From the NCBI GenBank assembly GCA_031415015.1, contig JANOQT010000037.1, positions 66,884-130,883 of the forward strand: a stretch of 64,000 nucleotides of DNA, given 5' to 3'. Positions within the stretch are counted from its first letter, which is position 1; every line of letters begins with the position of its first letter. Origin of the DNA: JAUYQR01 sp031415015. Its GTDB lineage: Bacteria > Pseudomonadota > Alphaproteobacteria > Rhodobacterales > Rhodobacteraceae. Position numbers and translations under genes: made by a program. Positions 15,953-24,335 of the stretch are shown in pieces. Below the pieces are notes generated by a model. That model was not told the origin of the DNA and did not search any database. It saw nothing but the letters and a program-made list of their open reading frames with translations.

Positions 15953-16852
15953 CTAGAAGAGGGCGACCGCAACGGCAATCACCAGCATCGCGGCCCAGCT
16001 GCGCCAAAGGGCGGTGCAGGCGGCGTCGATGTCATTGGGGCCCGCATCGCGACGGCCTTCGGGCCAGACCCAGGGAAAGTCGCGCATCTGGCCGTTGTAG
16101 CTGCGCGGGCCGCAAAGGGCGACGTTGAGGACGGGGGCAAGGGCGCTTTCGGGCCAGCCTGCGTTCGGGCTGCGGTGCTTTGGCGCGTCGCGCAGGATCG
16201 GCGTGGGGTCAACCCAACCGTGGGTGAGCGCGATGAGCAACGCGGTCAAGCGGGCGGGGATCAGGTTGAGGAGGTCGTCAAGGCGGGCGGAGGCCCAGCC
16301 AAACTCCGAATGGCGGGGGGTGAGGTGGCCGATCATGCTGTCGGCGGTGTTGATGGCTTTGTACATCATGAGGCCGGGCAGGCCGAGGACGAGGTACCAG
16401 CAAATCGGCGCTATGACCCCGTCCGACAGGTTTTCGGCGGCGCTTTCAATGGCGGCGCGGGCAACGTCGGGCCCGGTCATTGGCGCGGTGTCACGCCCGA
16501 CGATCATGGCGACGGTGGCCCGGCCATCGGCGAGCGAGTGGCGCAGGGCGGTGGCCACGGCGCGGACGTGATCCACAAGGCTGCGCTGGGCGAGGAGGAT
16601 GGCGACGACCAGCGTTTCAAGGATGCCGTAATCCGGGATCAGGTGGATCAGCCAGCCGGTGAGAAGGGCTCCGACCGCGAGGGCGGCTGCGACGCCGGTG
16701 CCTTTCAGGCGGCGCTCATCGCCCCGGTTGAAGCGGGTGTCCAGGGCTGCGATCAGGCGGCCCATCAGCACGGCGGGATGAGGGATCCGGTCCCAGATCA
16801 GCTTCGGTTCCCCGAAGGCAGCATCAAGCAGCATGGCGGCAACAAGGATCAT
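15953..16852 (-). CDS. cobD: Adenosylcobinamide-phosphate synthase CobD/CbiB
   Basis: CobD attaches the aminopropanol linker to adenosylcobyric acid during cobalamin synthesis and is an integral membrane protein. The 299-residue product starts MILVAAMLLDAAFGEP at 16852; the frame is open further upstream, but the family begins here. Typical blocks are PHPAVLMG, ESAAENLSDGVIAP, YKAINTADSMIGH, FGWASARLDDL and LAPVLNVALCGP. No other cob gene is adjacent and I see no cobalamin riboswitch in the 220 bp upstream. It supplies B12 needed by mutases partnering with mcd. Confidence 0.93.
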   Translation of the reverse strand: MILVAAMLLDAAFGEPKLIWDRIPHPAVLMGRLIAALDTRFNRGDERRLKGTGVAAALAVGALLTGWLIHLIPDYGILETLVVAILLAQRSLVDHVRAVATALRHSLADGRATVAMIVGRDTAPMTGPDVARAAIESAAENLSDGVIAPICWYLVLGLPGLMMYKAINTADSMIGHLTPRHSEFGWASARLDDLLNLIPARLTALLIALTHGWVDPTPILRDAPKHRSPNAGWPESALAPVLNVALCGPRSYNGQMRDFPWVWPEGRRDAGPNDIDAACTALWRSWAAMLVIAVAVALF

Positions 16853-17075
16853 CTGCTGCCTATCCCCGCTGGGGCGCTGATTCGCAAGCGCTGCACGGGT
16901 TTGGACGCCGCAAAGGCCGCTGGCGCGGCTTTGACGGCGATGGGTCAACCTGTGCGTGTGGTGCGGAGCGTCAGCAGATGACATCAGTGATTTACATTTG
17001 TGCAATAGGCTTGAGACAGCTTGATTTCTACCGGAACGGGTCCAGACTTTGATCCGGGGAGATGGTGAGGGTGTG

Positions 17076-17429
17076 ATGCTGGAATTTTTGCCCAAAGACG
17101 TGCATGACGCGCTGGATGCGGCGCGCAAACGTGAGCAGAAGCGCAAGTCGCGGCTGCGGGTTCAGGTGGGCGACGCGCTGTTTCCGGTGCTGCGGTTCTG
17201 GCACGACGGCTTTGCGCTGGACGGCGAAGTCTCGCCCCGGGCCTTGCGCGGGCTGGTCGATGTCTATGACGGGTCGCGGCACATCTTTCAGTGCCTGATC
17301 GTGGCGTCGAGCATCGAGAACGGCGAGCTGGTCTGCGACTTCAAGCGGGCTACGGCGGTGACGGGCAGGGCGGCGCTGGATTTCTGGCGCGACGAGAACG
17401 CGCCGGTGGGCTTTCTGTCGCGCGCCTGA
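17076..17429 (+). CDS. Conserved hypothetical protein, 117 aa
   Basis: The start is placed at the ATG at 17076, which has GTGAGG at 17065-17070; the frame is open from 17049. The protein begins with a basic helix (ALDAARKREQKRKSRLRV) followed by a beta-rich region (VGDALFPVLRFWHDGFAL, GLVDVYDG, HIFQCLIVAS, ELVCDFKRAT). The layout faintly resembles a PilZ-like beta barrel, but the PilZ RxxxR and D/NxSxxG motifs are not clear. No function is proposed. A probable terminator follows at 17485-17516. Confidence 0.7.
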   Translation: MLEFLPKDVHDALDAARKREQKRKSRLRVQVGDALFPVLRFWHDGFALDGEVSPRALRGLVDVYDGSRHIFQCLIVASSIENGELVCDFKRATAVTGRAALDFWRDENAPVGFLSRA

Positions 17430-17484
17430 TCGGGCCGGTTTCAAACGGAGCGGCGTGCCGCCGCAAGCCTTTCGTGTCGCCTGC

Positions 17485-17516
17485 GCGGGCAAGCCCGCTT
17501 GGCTTCGGTTTTTTTT
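17485..17516 (+). terminator. Probable rho-independent terminator
   Basis: GCGGGC-AA-GCCCGC forms a strong hairpin (17485-17498) and an eight-T run follows at 17509-17516. An alternative stem AAGCC/GGCTT sits closer to the T-run. It lies downstream of the gene ending at 17429. Confidence 0.5.
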
Positions 17517-17539
17517 GAGTATTTTTGAAAAGAGCAAGA

Positions 17540-18076
17540 TCAGGGGCGGATTTCAACCACGGTTCCGGCGGGGGTGACGGCCCAGACCTCTTGTATCTCG
17601 GTGTTGGTCAGGGCGATGCAGCCTGCGGTCCAGTCGCCCTTCAGCATATAGCCTTCAGGCAGGGCGTTGGGTTGGCCGTGGATGAAGATGTCGCCGCCGG
17701 GGTTGGTGCCCGATGCGGCGGCGCGGGCGCGGTCGTCGGCCTGCGGATAGTCGAGGCCAAGCGAGAGGTGATAGGCGCTGCTGTCATTGCGCCGGTCGAT
17801 CCGGAACTGGCCTTCGGGGGTGCGGCCGTCGCCCTGACGGGACTTGTCGCCGTCCGGCGCGAAGCCGAGCGCGATGCGGTAGCTGCGCACCGGCGTGCCG
17901 TTCTGGTACAGCCGCATCCGGCGGGCGGACTTTTCGATCACGATCAGGTCAATGCTGCCAACGATCGGCGGCAGCGGCGGAGCCGGCGGGGCGGGCGGCA
18001 TCGGGCGCAGCCAGACTGCGGCCAGGGCAAGGCCCAGGACCGCAATCAGCAGAAGAAGCGCAAGCAGGCGTTTCAT
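17540..18076 (-). CDS. L,D-transpeptidase family protein (YkuD)
   Basis: 178 residues with an N-terminal membrane anchor or signal (MKRLLALLLLIAVLGLALAA) and a Pro-rich linker, so the catalytic part is periplasmic. The YkuD signature is visible: IFIHGQPN (catalytic His) and DWTAGCIALTN (Ser/Thr-x-GC with catalytic Cys). Such enzymes make 3-3 peptidoglycan cross-links or attach proteins to peptidoglycan. The start overlaps the stop of the upstream aminotransferase-like gene by four bases. Confidence 0.88.
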   Translation of the reverse strand: MKRLLALLLLIAVLGLALAAVWLRPMPPAPPAPPLPPIVGSIDLIVIEKSARRMRLYQNGTPVRSYRIALGFAPDGDKSRQGDGRTPEGQFRIDRRNDSSAYHLSLGLDYPQADDRARAAASGTNPGGDIFIHGQPNALPEGYMLKGDWTAGCIALTNTEIQEVWAVTPAGTVVEIRP

Positions 18077-19245
18077 TGCAGGTCGGCAAAGGCCTTTTGC
18101 AGCCGGTCCACGGCTTCGATGATCTGCGACCGCGGGCAGGCGAGATTGAAGCGCAGGAAGGCTTCGCCGCCGGTGCCAAAGCTGGTGCCGTGCAGGGTGG
18201 CGATCTTGGCGGTCGTTTGCACCCGGGCGATGAAGTCTGCCGGGTCCATGCCGGTGCCGGAGAAATCGACCCAGGCCAGATACGTCGCCTCCAGCGGCAT
18301 CGAGCGCAGGCCGGGGATCGCATTCACCCCGTCGTCGAACAGGCGGCGGTTGCCGTCGAGGTAGCGCATCAGATCGTCGACCCAGATGGCCCCTTGCGGC
18401 GAATAGGCGGCGGTGGCCATGTGCAGGCCGAAGGAGTTGGGCGAGACGCCCATGGCGTTCATCCGCTGGGCAAAGCGGGCGCGCAGGGCCGGGTCGGCGA
18501 TGATCACGTTGCCGGAATGGGCGCCGGCGATGTTGAAGGTCTTGGTGGTGGCGGTCATCATCACCAGCCGGTCGGCAATGTCAGGTGCGGCGTTGGCCAT
18601 CACGATGTGGCGCTGGCCGGGATAGACCAGATCGTGGTGAATCTCGTCCGAGATCAGGATCAGGTCGTGACGAATGCAGAAATCGGCGACCCCGCGCAGT
18701 TCATCCGCCGTCCACACCCGGCCACCGGGGTTATGCGGCGAGCACAGGATCAGCATCCGTTCGGACCCGGTCATCTGTGCATCCCATGCGGCAAAGTCCA
18801 TGGTCAGGCGACCGTCCTGATTGGTCAGGGCGCATTCGACGACGTGACGGTCGGCGGCTTTGATGATGCGGGCGAAGGCATGGTAGACCGGGGTCATCAG
18901 CACGATGCCGTCGCCCGGTTTGGTGAAAGTGTCGATGCACATGGCGGTGCCGTTGACCAGACCGTGGGTGGTAAAGATCTGGTCGCGCGCCACGTCCCAG
19001 CCGTGGCGGGTGGCCATCCACCACCGCACCGCGTCAAGGTATTTGCTGTCATCGCCGAAATAGCCGTAGACGCCGTGGGCTAGCATCGCCTCAAGCGCGG
19101 TCTGCACGACCGCTGGCGGGCGGAATTCCATGTCGGCCACCCACATGGCAAGGCCTTCCGTGGCGGGGACGCCGTACAGCGTTTCCATCATGTCCCATTT
19201 GACGCAATGGGTGCCGATGCGGGAGATTGGAGTATCGAAGGTCAT
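18073..19245 (-). CDS. PatB/MalY-type PLP-dependent C-S lyase (cystathionine beta-lyase-like)
   Basis: 390 residues, fold type I aminotransferase superfamily. LAMWVADMEFRPPAVV near the N-terminus and the PLP lysine in TATTKTFNIAG are characteristic of the MalY/PatB branch rather than of true aminotransferases; CSPHNPGGRVW and ISDEIHHDLVYPG complete the cofactor site. Members cleave C-S bonds of cystathionine or cysteine conjugates. The gene precedes the L,D-transpeptidase with an ATGA overlap, though no functional link is obvious. Confidence 0.87.
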   Translation of the reverse strand: MTFDTPISRIGTHCVKWDMMETLYGVPATEGLAMWVADMEFRPPAVVQTALEAMLAHGVYGYFGDDSKYLDAVRWWMATRHGWDVARDQIFTTHGLVNGTAMCIDTFTKPGDGIVLMTPVYHAFARIIKAADRHVVECALTNQDGRLTMDFAAWDAQMTGSERMLILCSPHNPGGRVWTADELRGVADFCIRHDLILISDEIHHDLVYPGQRHIVMANAAPDIADRLVMMTATTKTFNIAGAHSGNVIIADPALRARFAQRMNAMGVSPNSFGLHMATAAYSPQGAIWVDDLMRYLDGNRRLFDDGVNAIPGLRSMPLEATYLAWVDFSGTGMDPADFIARVQTTAKIATLHGTSFGTGGEAFLRFNLACPRSQIIEAVDRLQKAFADLQ

Positions 19246-19441
19246 GTCGGGCTTTCGTATGGGTGAGGTATTCGTTCCAATTACGCGGTTCAGGTTGGAA
19301 AGTCATCCTGATTTTGGTTATCATGACAGAACTTTGTGTCGAAAAATCAGTGAGTGACGGAAATTCATCTCGCAATAATTCTTCGCGGCTTGTGCTGTTC
19401 CGCCTCTTGCGCCAACGCGGTTGCTTTCGTAAATCGCATCG

Positions 19442-19966
19442 ATGATCCGACCTATCCTGATCCATCCTGACCCGCGCCTCAAGAAGCTCTGTGATCCGGT
19501 CACCGAGATCACGGCGGAATTGCGCGTGCTGGCCGCCGATATGCTGGAAACGATGTATGAAGCGCCGGGGATCGGGCTGGCAGCGCCGCAGGTTGGGGTG
19601 ACCAAGCGGCTGTTGGTGATGGACTGCATCAAGGACGGCCCGGCCGAACCGATGGTGCTGATCAACCCGCAGGTGATCTGGGCCTCCGAAGACCAGACGG
19701 TCTATGAGGAAGGCTGCCTGTCGATCCCGGATCAGTATGCCGATGTCAAGCGCCCGGCCGAGGTGCAGGTGCGGTGGACCGATCTGGACGGGCAGGCGCA
19801 GGAGCAACAGTTTTCCGGCCTGTGGGCGACCTGCGTGCAACACGAGATCGACCATCTGGATGGCAAGCTGTTCATTGACTATCTGGGGCCGCTGAAGCGC
19901 CAGATGATCACCCGCAAGATGGAAAAGCTGAAGCGTGAACTGGCGCGAGAGCCGTTTTCGCGCTGA
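19442..19966 (+). CDS. def: Peptide deformylase 1
   Basis: Removes the formyl group from nascent protein N-termini. All three motifs are intact in the 174-residue product: GIGLAAPQVG (residues 43-52), EGCLSIP with metal ligand Cys92, and QHEIDHLDG with His134, Glu135 and His138. It is the first of three tandem deformylase-type genes followed by fmt on the plus strand; the 76-bp gap to the second is the only sizeable one in the cluster. Confidence 0.95.
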   Translation: MIRPILIHPDPRLKKLCDPVTEITAELRVLAADMLETMYEAPGIGLAAPQVGVTKRLLVMDCIKDGPAEPMVLINPQVIWASEDQTVYEEGCLSIPDQYADVKRPAEVQVRWTDLDGQAQEQQFSGLWATCVQHEIDHLDGKLFIDYLGPLKRQMITRKMEKLKRELAREPFSR

Positions 19967-20042
19967 AGGTGCGGCGCATCTAAGTGAGTGACTTTTCCGA
20001 CGCTTCGCGCTAATCAGCCTGCCACCTGAACAGGAATTTCCC

Positions 20043-20561
20043 ATGGCCGTACTGCCGATCCTTCACTGGCCCGATCCGCGTCTTGCCACCGTTTGCGCCC
20101 CGGTTGGTGAGGTGACCCCCGAGGTCCGGGCCTTGGCCGCGGATATGCTGGAAACGATGTATGCAGCCCCGGGCCGGGGGTTGGCGGGGCCGCAGGTGGG
20201 CGCGATGCTGCGGCTGTTCGTAATGGACGCGTGGTGGAAAGACGGGCCGCATGATCCGCAGGTGATCATCGATCCGGAGGTGGTGTGGCTGTCGGGCGAC
20301 CGGGCCGAGGGGCCGGAGGGGTGCCTGTCGATCCCCGGCGTGCTGGCCCCTGTCGAGCGGGCGGTAGCGCTGCAATTGGGCTGGACCACGCTGGACGGCG
20401 AGCGGGTGGAGGCAGAGCTGAAAGGGTTTGTGGCGATCTGCGTGCAGCATGAGCTGGATCATCTGGACGGGATCGTGACGCTGGACCGGCTGACGCCCGA
20501 GGTGCGGGCCATGGTTCTGGCCCAAGTGCTGCCAGAGGCAGAAGCCAAGGTTGCGGAATGA
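20043..20561 (+). CDS. def: Peptide deformylase 2
   Basis: 172 residues. Motif 1 is GRGLAGPQVG, with Gly where the first deformylase has the second Ala; motif 2 EGCLSIP carries Cys94; motif 3 QHELDHLDG carries His136, Glu137 and His140. All metal and catalytic residues are present, so it is probably active, perhaps with altered substrate range. The insertion WWKDGPHDP and a degenerate C-terminus distinguish it from copy 1. Its stop overlaps the next start (ATGA). Confidence 0.92.
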   Translation: MAVLPILHWPDPRLATVCAPVGEVTPEVRALAADMLETMYAAPGRGLAGPQVGAMLRLFVMDAWWKDGPHDPQVIIDPEVVWLSGDRAEGPEGCLSIPGVLAPVERAVALQLGWTTLDGERVEAELKGFVAICVQHELDHLDGIVTLDRLTPEVRAMVLAQVLPEAEAKVAE

Positions 20562-21055
20562 GGCAGTGTGTGCGCTGGCCGCATCCGGTTCTGCGGGGCG
20601 TCGCGGCCGATGTGGCCGAAGTCACCGACGCGGTGCGCAGCCTGTGGGCCGAGATGACCGAGGTGATGGACGCGATGCCGGGCTACGGGCTGGCCGCGGT
20701 GCAGATCGGGGTGCCGTTGCGCCTTGCGGTGGTGGATTGTTCCGACACGCGGGGGCAGGTGGTGCGGATGGCCAATCCGGAAGTGCTGCATGCCAGCGGG
20801 CAGTTGCGCGACCATGAGGAGGCGTCGCCGAACTTGCCCGGTGTGTCGGCGGTGATCAAGCGACCACGGGCGGTGACGGTGCGGTTTCTGAACGATCAGG
20901 GCGTGATGGAAGATCGGGATTTCGTCGGACTTTGGGCGACCAGCGCGCAGCATCAGATCGACCATCTGGCGGGCAGGATGTATTTCGACCACCTGTCGCC
21001 GTTGAAACGGAAGATGCTGATCGCCAAGGCTGGAAAGCTGGATCGCGTAAAATGA
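20558..21055 (+). CDS. Deformylase-like protein lacking catalytic residues
   Basis: 165 residues, clearly in the deformylase fold: GYGLAAVQIG (residues 42-51) corresponds to motif 1. The other motifs have lost key residues: EGCLSIP has become EASPNLP, so the metal-binding Cys is Ser90, and HEIDH has become HQIDH, so the catalytic Glu is Gln133. His132 and His136 remain. Hydrolysis by the normal mechanism is not expected. The open frame and ATGA overlaps on both sides indicate it is still expressed. A regulatory or structural role is possible. Confidence 0.9.
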   Translation: MRQCVRWPHPVLRGVAADVAEVTDAVRSLWAEMTEVMDAMPGYGLAAVQIGVPLRLAVVDCSDTRGQVVRMANPEVLHASGQLRDHEEASPNLPGVSAVIKRPRAVTVRFLNDQGVMEDRDFVGLWATSAQHQIDHLAGRMYFDHLSPLKRKMLIAKAGKLDRVK

Positions 21056-21945
21056 AAATAGTTTTCATGGGCACGCCGGAGTTTTCGGTTCCGGTGCTGG
21101 AGGCGTTGCACCAACACCATGAAATCATTGCGGTCTACTGTCAGCCGCCGCGTCCCGCCGGGCGGGGAAAGGCGGACCGCCCCAGCCCGGTTCAGGCACG
21201 GGCCGAGGCGTTGGGTTTGCCGGTGCGGCATCCCGTTTCGCTGCGCAGCATTGAGGCGCAGCAGGATTTTGCTGCACTGCAGCCAGATGTGGCGGTGGTG
21301 GTGGCTTACGGGCTGATCCTGCCGCAGGTGGTGCTGGATGTACCGCGCCTTGGGTGCCTCAATATCCACGCCTCGCTGTTGCCGCGATGGCGGGGGGCGG
21401 CGCCGATCCATCGGGCGATCATGGCGGGGGACGCGGAAACCGGGGTCTGCATCATGCAGATGGAAGCGGGGCTCGATACCGGGCCGGTTCTGCTGCGCGA
21501 GGCGACGGCGATTGGCGCCGAAGAGACGACGGCAGACCTGCACGACAGGCTTTCGGCGATGGGCGCGCGGTTGATCGTCGACGCGCTGGCGCGGTTGCCG
21601 TTGCCTGCCGTGACGCAGCCGGAGGCGGGGGTGACTTACGCCGCCAAGATCGACAAGGCCGAGGCGCGGGTGGATTGGGCGCGCCCTGCGGTCGAGGTGG
21701 ACCGGCTGATCCGCGGCCTGTCACCCTTTCCCGGTGCCTGGTGCGAGGTGGCGGGCGAGCGGGTGAAACTGCTTTGCTCGCGTCTTGCCCCGGGTGCGGG
21801 TGCGCCGGGGCAGGTGCTGGGCGGGCTGACAGTGGCCTGCGGCACCGGCGCGGTCGAGATCACGCTGGCGCAGCGCGAGGGCAAGCGGGCGATGGGGCCG
21901 GATGATTTTTTGCGCGGATTTGTTTTGCCACCGGTTTTGGGCTGA
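21052..21945 (+). CDS. fmt: Methionyl-tRNA formyltransferase
   Basis: Formylates initiator Met-tRNA using 10-formyl-tetrahydrofolate. The 297-residue product starts MKIVFMGTPEFSVPVLEAL. The catalytic block GCLNIHASLLPRWRGAAPIHRAI contains the Asn-His-Ser set, followed by EAGLDTGPVL and the C-terminal OB-like domain with VTYAAKIDKAEA. The ATG at 21052 overlaps the stop of the deformylase-like gene. Placing formylation and deformylation enzymes together is common in bacteria. Confidence 0.96.
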   Translation: MKIVFMGTPEFSVPVLEALHQHHEIIAVYCQPPRPAGRGKADRPSPVQARAEALGLPVRHPVSLRSIEAQQDFAALQPDVAVVVAYGLILPQVVLDVPRLGCLNIHASLLPRWRGAAPIHRAIMAGDAETGVCIMQMEAGLDTGPVLLREATAIGAEETTADLHDRLSAMGARLIVDALARLPLPAVTQPEAGVTYAAKIDKAEARVDWARPAVEVDRLIRGLSPFPGAWCEVAGERVKLLCSRLAPGAGAPGQVLGGLTVACGTGAVEITLAQREGKRAMGPDDFLRGFVLPPVLG

Positions 21946-22002
21946 CCCATTCACAAAGCCGTGCCTGCCCCCCATATCAGCGAAAGACAGGGAGGGACGC
22001 CC

Positions 22003-22236
22003 ATGCCGCTTATTGCCTTGATGATCATCGGTGCTGCCGCCGGGTTTCTGGCGACGCGGCTGATGAAGCTGAACACGGATGTGCCATCGACCATCGCCAT
22101 CGGCGTCTTCGGGGCGCTGATCGGCGGGTTCGTGTTGCGCGGGCTGATCATGCTGACCGGGTGGGCGGCAGGTTTCGTCGGCGCGCTGCTTGGGGCGATC
22201 CTGTTGATCTGGCTGTGGAAAACCTACGTCAGATAA
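22003..22236 (+). CDS. GlsB/YeaQ/YmgE-family small membrane protein
   Basis: The start is at the ATG at 22003, preceded by GGGAGGG; an earlier in-frame ATG at 21961 lacks a site. 77 residues in three hydrophobic helices with the Gly-rich pattern of the transglycosylase-associated (GlsB) family: IIGAAAGFLATRLMK, TIAIGVFGALIGGF, AGFVGALLGAILLIWLWK. Such proteins are linked to stress responses, but the mechanism is unknown. Its last 8 bp overlap the convergent regulator gene. Confidence 0.8.
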   Translation: MPLIALMIIGAAAGFLATRLMKLNTDVPSTIAIGVFGALIGGFVLRGLIMLTGWAAGFVGALLGAILLIWLWKTYVR

Positions 22237-22726
22237 GCCTGCGGACCGCATCTTTCAGTCGGAACCCCTTGCCGCCCGCATGTTGCCACAGCAACTGACC
22301 CTGCCAGACGGCGAACAGAAGTGCCGCTGTCTCGCGTCCCTTGACGCCACCGCCAAGGCGCAGCGAAAGCGCTGATTCCAAGGTTGCGCGCCACCTGGCT
22401 GCGCGCAGCCGCAGGTCGTCGTCGATGGTGTCGGGGGCGAGGATGGACAGGTCAGCCTCTACCGCTTTCAACAGGCCCTGCGGGCCCTTGTCGGCCGTTC
22501 TGGCGATGGCGTCTGCGGTGGCTGCATCAAGCGCATCCCACGCGGCAAGCCGTGCGTCCCTGACCATGCCGTCCCGTGATCCGTAGCGCTGCACCAGCGT
22601 CGATGCGGCAAGTCCGGTGGCGGCTGCCACGGTGGCAAATGACACGGCCTTTTCACCGCCGACAGCCAGCATTTGGCGGATCGTGGCAAAGATCGCATCG
22701 TCAGGAATGGTTTTCTTACGCGCCAT
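22229..22726 (-). CDS. TetR-family transcriptional regulator
   Basis: 165 residues starting MARKKTIPDDAIF at 22726; an upstream in-frame ATG at 22768 is less likely. The N-terminal helix-turn-helix is SFATVAAATGLAASTLVQRYGSR, followed by a variable helical ligand domain. The target is unknown; the overlapping convergent small membrane gene is not an obvious one. Confidence 0.8.
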   Translation of the reverse strand: MARKKTIPDDAIFATIRQMLAVGGEKAVSFATVAAATGLAASTLVQRYGSRDGMVRDARLAAWDALDAATADAIARTADKGPQGLLKAVEADLSILAPDTIDDDLRLRAARWRATLESALSLRLGGGVKGRETAALLFAVWQGQLLWQHAGGKGFRLKDAVRRLI

Positions 22727-22774
22727 AGCGAGAGTGTGAATGAATATTCGGTTTGAAACAAGCGGCATTTACCC

Positions 22775-23410
22775 CTAGCGCTTCGGTGCGCCCGGTTTTG
22801 GTGGGGTTGATCGGTAAACCGGCAACCGCCAGCCGAAGGCCAGACTGCCCGCCCGCAGGATCAGCACAACGGCAGCGCAGAGAATCAGACCGATACCGCC
22901 TTGCAGCCCCGCCACCCCGGCCAGCACCGCGGCCACCGCTCCGGCAAAGGCGCAGGTCACGTACAACTCGCCCTGTTTCAGGACCAGCGGCACCTCATTG
23001 CAGACCACGTCCCGCATCAGCCCGCCCATGCAGCCGGTGATCATGCCCATGACCAGCACGACGGGCCAGCCCTGCCCTGCGGCAAGGGCCACGGCCACCC
23101 CGGCAGGCACGGCGGTGGACAGCGCGAAGGCGTCGACCCACAGCAGCGCGTGGTAGCGGCTTTCCAAGCGGTGGGCGGTCAGGAACACCACGACTGCCGC
23201 CGTGCTGGCCACGGCCAGCACCACCGGATCAACAACCCAGAACACGTCGCGGTTCAGGATGATGTCGCGCAACGTGCCGCCACCCACGGCGGTCAGGCAG
23301 GCGATGAAGATGAAGCCGACGATGTCCAGTTGCGAGCGCGAGGCGACCAGCGCTCCGGTCACTGCAAAGACCGCGACCGAGGCATAGTCCAGGCCCTGCA
23401 GCAACGTCAC
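22775..23410 (-). CDS. Trimeric intracellular cation (TRIC) channel family protein, YadS-like
   Basis: 211 residues with about seven membrane helices in two halves of the UPF0126/TRIC family. Each half carries the GG-x-RD motif: TAVGGGTLRDIILNRDVFW and TGCMGGLMRDVVCNEVP. Prokaryotic TRIC proteins form trimeric cation channels. It follows rnhA with a four-base overlap. Confidence 0.85.
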   Translation of the reverse strand: MTLLQGLDYASVAVFAVTGALVASRSQLDIVGFIFIACLTAVGGGTLRDIILNRDVFWVVDPVVLAVASTAAVVVFLTAHRLESRYHALLWVDAFALSTAVPAGVAVALAAGQGWPVVLVMGMITGCMGGLMRDVVCNEVPLVLKQGELYVTCAFAGAVAAVLAGVAGLQGGIGLILCAAVVLILRAGSLAFGWRLPVYRSTPPKPGAPKR

Positions 23411-23871
23411 GCGCCATTCCCCGGTTTGAACGGGGCCATGCCGGCCCGCGCCAGCGCGTCGGCGCGTTCGTTTTCCGCGTGTCCGGCGTGCCCTTTGATC
23501 CAGCGCCAGGTGACCTTGTGTTTCGCCTGCGCCGCGTCAAGCCGTTGCCACAGATCGACATTCTTGACCGGTGGTCCCCCGGCTGTGCGCCAGCCCTTGC
23601 GTTTCCAGCCGGCGATCCATTCGGTGATGCCGTTCTTGACATAGGCGCTGTCGGTGACGACCGTCAGTTCGGTTTCGCGGCTTAACGCCTCCAGCGCGGA
23701 AATGGCGGCCATCAGTTCCATCCGGTTGTTGGTGGTCAGCCCTTCGCCGCCGCTAAGTTCGCGCTCCTTGACGACCACGCCGCCTTCACGCGCCAGCATC
23801 AGCACGCCCCAGCCACCGGGCCCGGGGTTGCCCGAACAGGCACCGTCTGTGTAGGCGAAAAGGTCGGGCAT
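23407..23871 (-). CDS. rnhA: Ribonuclease HI
   Basis: Degrades the RNA strand of RNA-DNA hybrids in the cytoplasm. The 154-residue product is started at 23871 (MPDLFAYTDGACSGNPG) with AGGA 8 bases upstream; an ATG at 23886 that overlaps the previous stop is an alternative. Active-site residues are visible in YTDGACSGNPGPGGWG, NNRMELMA, TDSAYVKNGI and the C-terminal NERADALAR. Confidence 0.95.
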   Translation of the reverse strand: MPDLFAYTDGACSGNPGPGGWGVLMLAREGGVVVKERELSGGEGLTTNNRMELMAAISALEALSRETELTVVTDSAYVKNGITEWIAGWKRKGWRTAGGPPVKNVDLWQRLDAAQAKHKVTWRWIKGHAGHAENERADALARAGMAPFKPGNGA

Positions 23872-23882
23872 CGGGCGTCCTG

Positions 23883-24335
23883 TCATGCAAGGATCGGCAC
23901 GGCAAGGCAGCCGAGCACGATCACGGTGAGGAGGAGCCGTAGCCGCATCCACCACGCGGGCGCAAGGCCCTGTGCGGCAAAGGTCGCGTCGAGGAGGAGC
24001 AGTCCCGCAAAGCCTGTGGCAAGGTAGATCAGGGAATTCACCGAGGCATCGGTGACCATGAGAAACACCCAGAGCGCCGGGATCACCGACAGGGCATAGC
24101 CCAGCGTCGCCGCGCGCCCTTCGGCTTTGGCGGCAAAGCCCCAAAGCACGCCGGACATGAAGGACAGGATAATCGTGCCGTAGGACAGGCCGACGTAGGC
24201 GCCGATGAACATCGGCGGCAGGAAACCCCCGGCCCATGTGGCGAGGGCCGGGGAAAGATGCGTGGCCGCCGACCAGAGGAAGGGGATCAGACCGGCAAGG
24301 CCAAGGACAAGGGCGGCGGCGGGGATGCGGGTCAT
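23883..24335 (-). CDS. DUF3429-type membrane protein
   Basis: 150 residues starting MTRIPAAALVLGLAGLIPF at 24335, overlapping the LysE-type gene by four bases. About five hydrophobic helices; YGTIILSFMSGVLWGFA in the middle is typical of DUF3429. The function of the family is not established. It lies between lysE-like and rnhA genes in a tightly packed minus-strand run. Confidence 0.75.
   Translation of the reverse strand: MTRIPAAALVLGLAGLIPFLWSAATHLSPALATWAGGFLPPMFIGAYVGLSYGTIILSFMSGVLWGFAAKAEGRAATLGYALSVIPALWVFLMVTDASVNSLIYLATGFAGLLLLDATFAAQGLAPAWWMRLRLLLTVIVLGCLAVPILA

Noticed and set aside
14906..16981. 691-codon open frame on the plus strand
   Set aside because: It lies antisense to mltB-like and cobD genes; its Gly/Arg/Val-rich composition is what high-GC antisense frames give, and the minus-strand genes have clear motifs.
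16853..17048. Possible cobalamin riboswitch upstream of cobD
   Set aside because: No B12-box-like sequence or pairing elements could be found on the minus strand.
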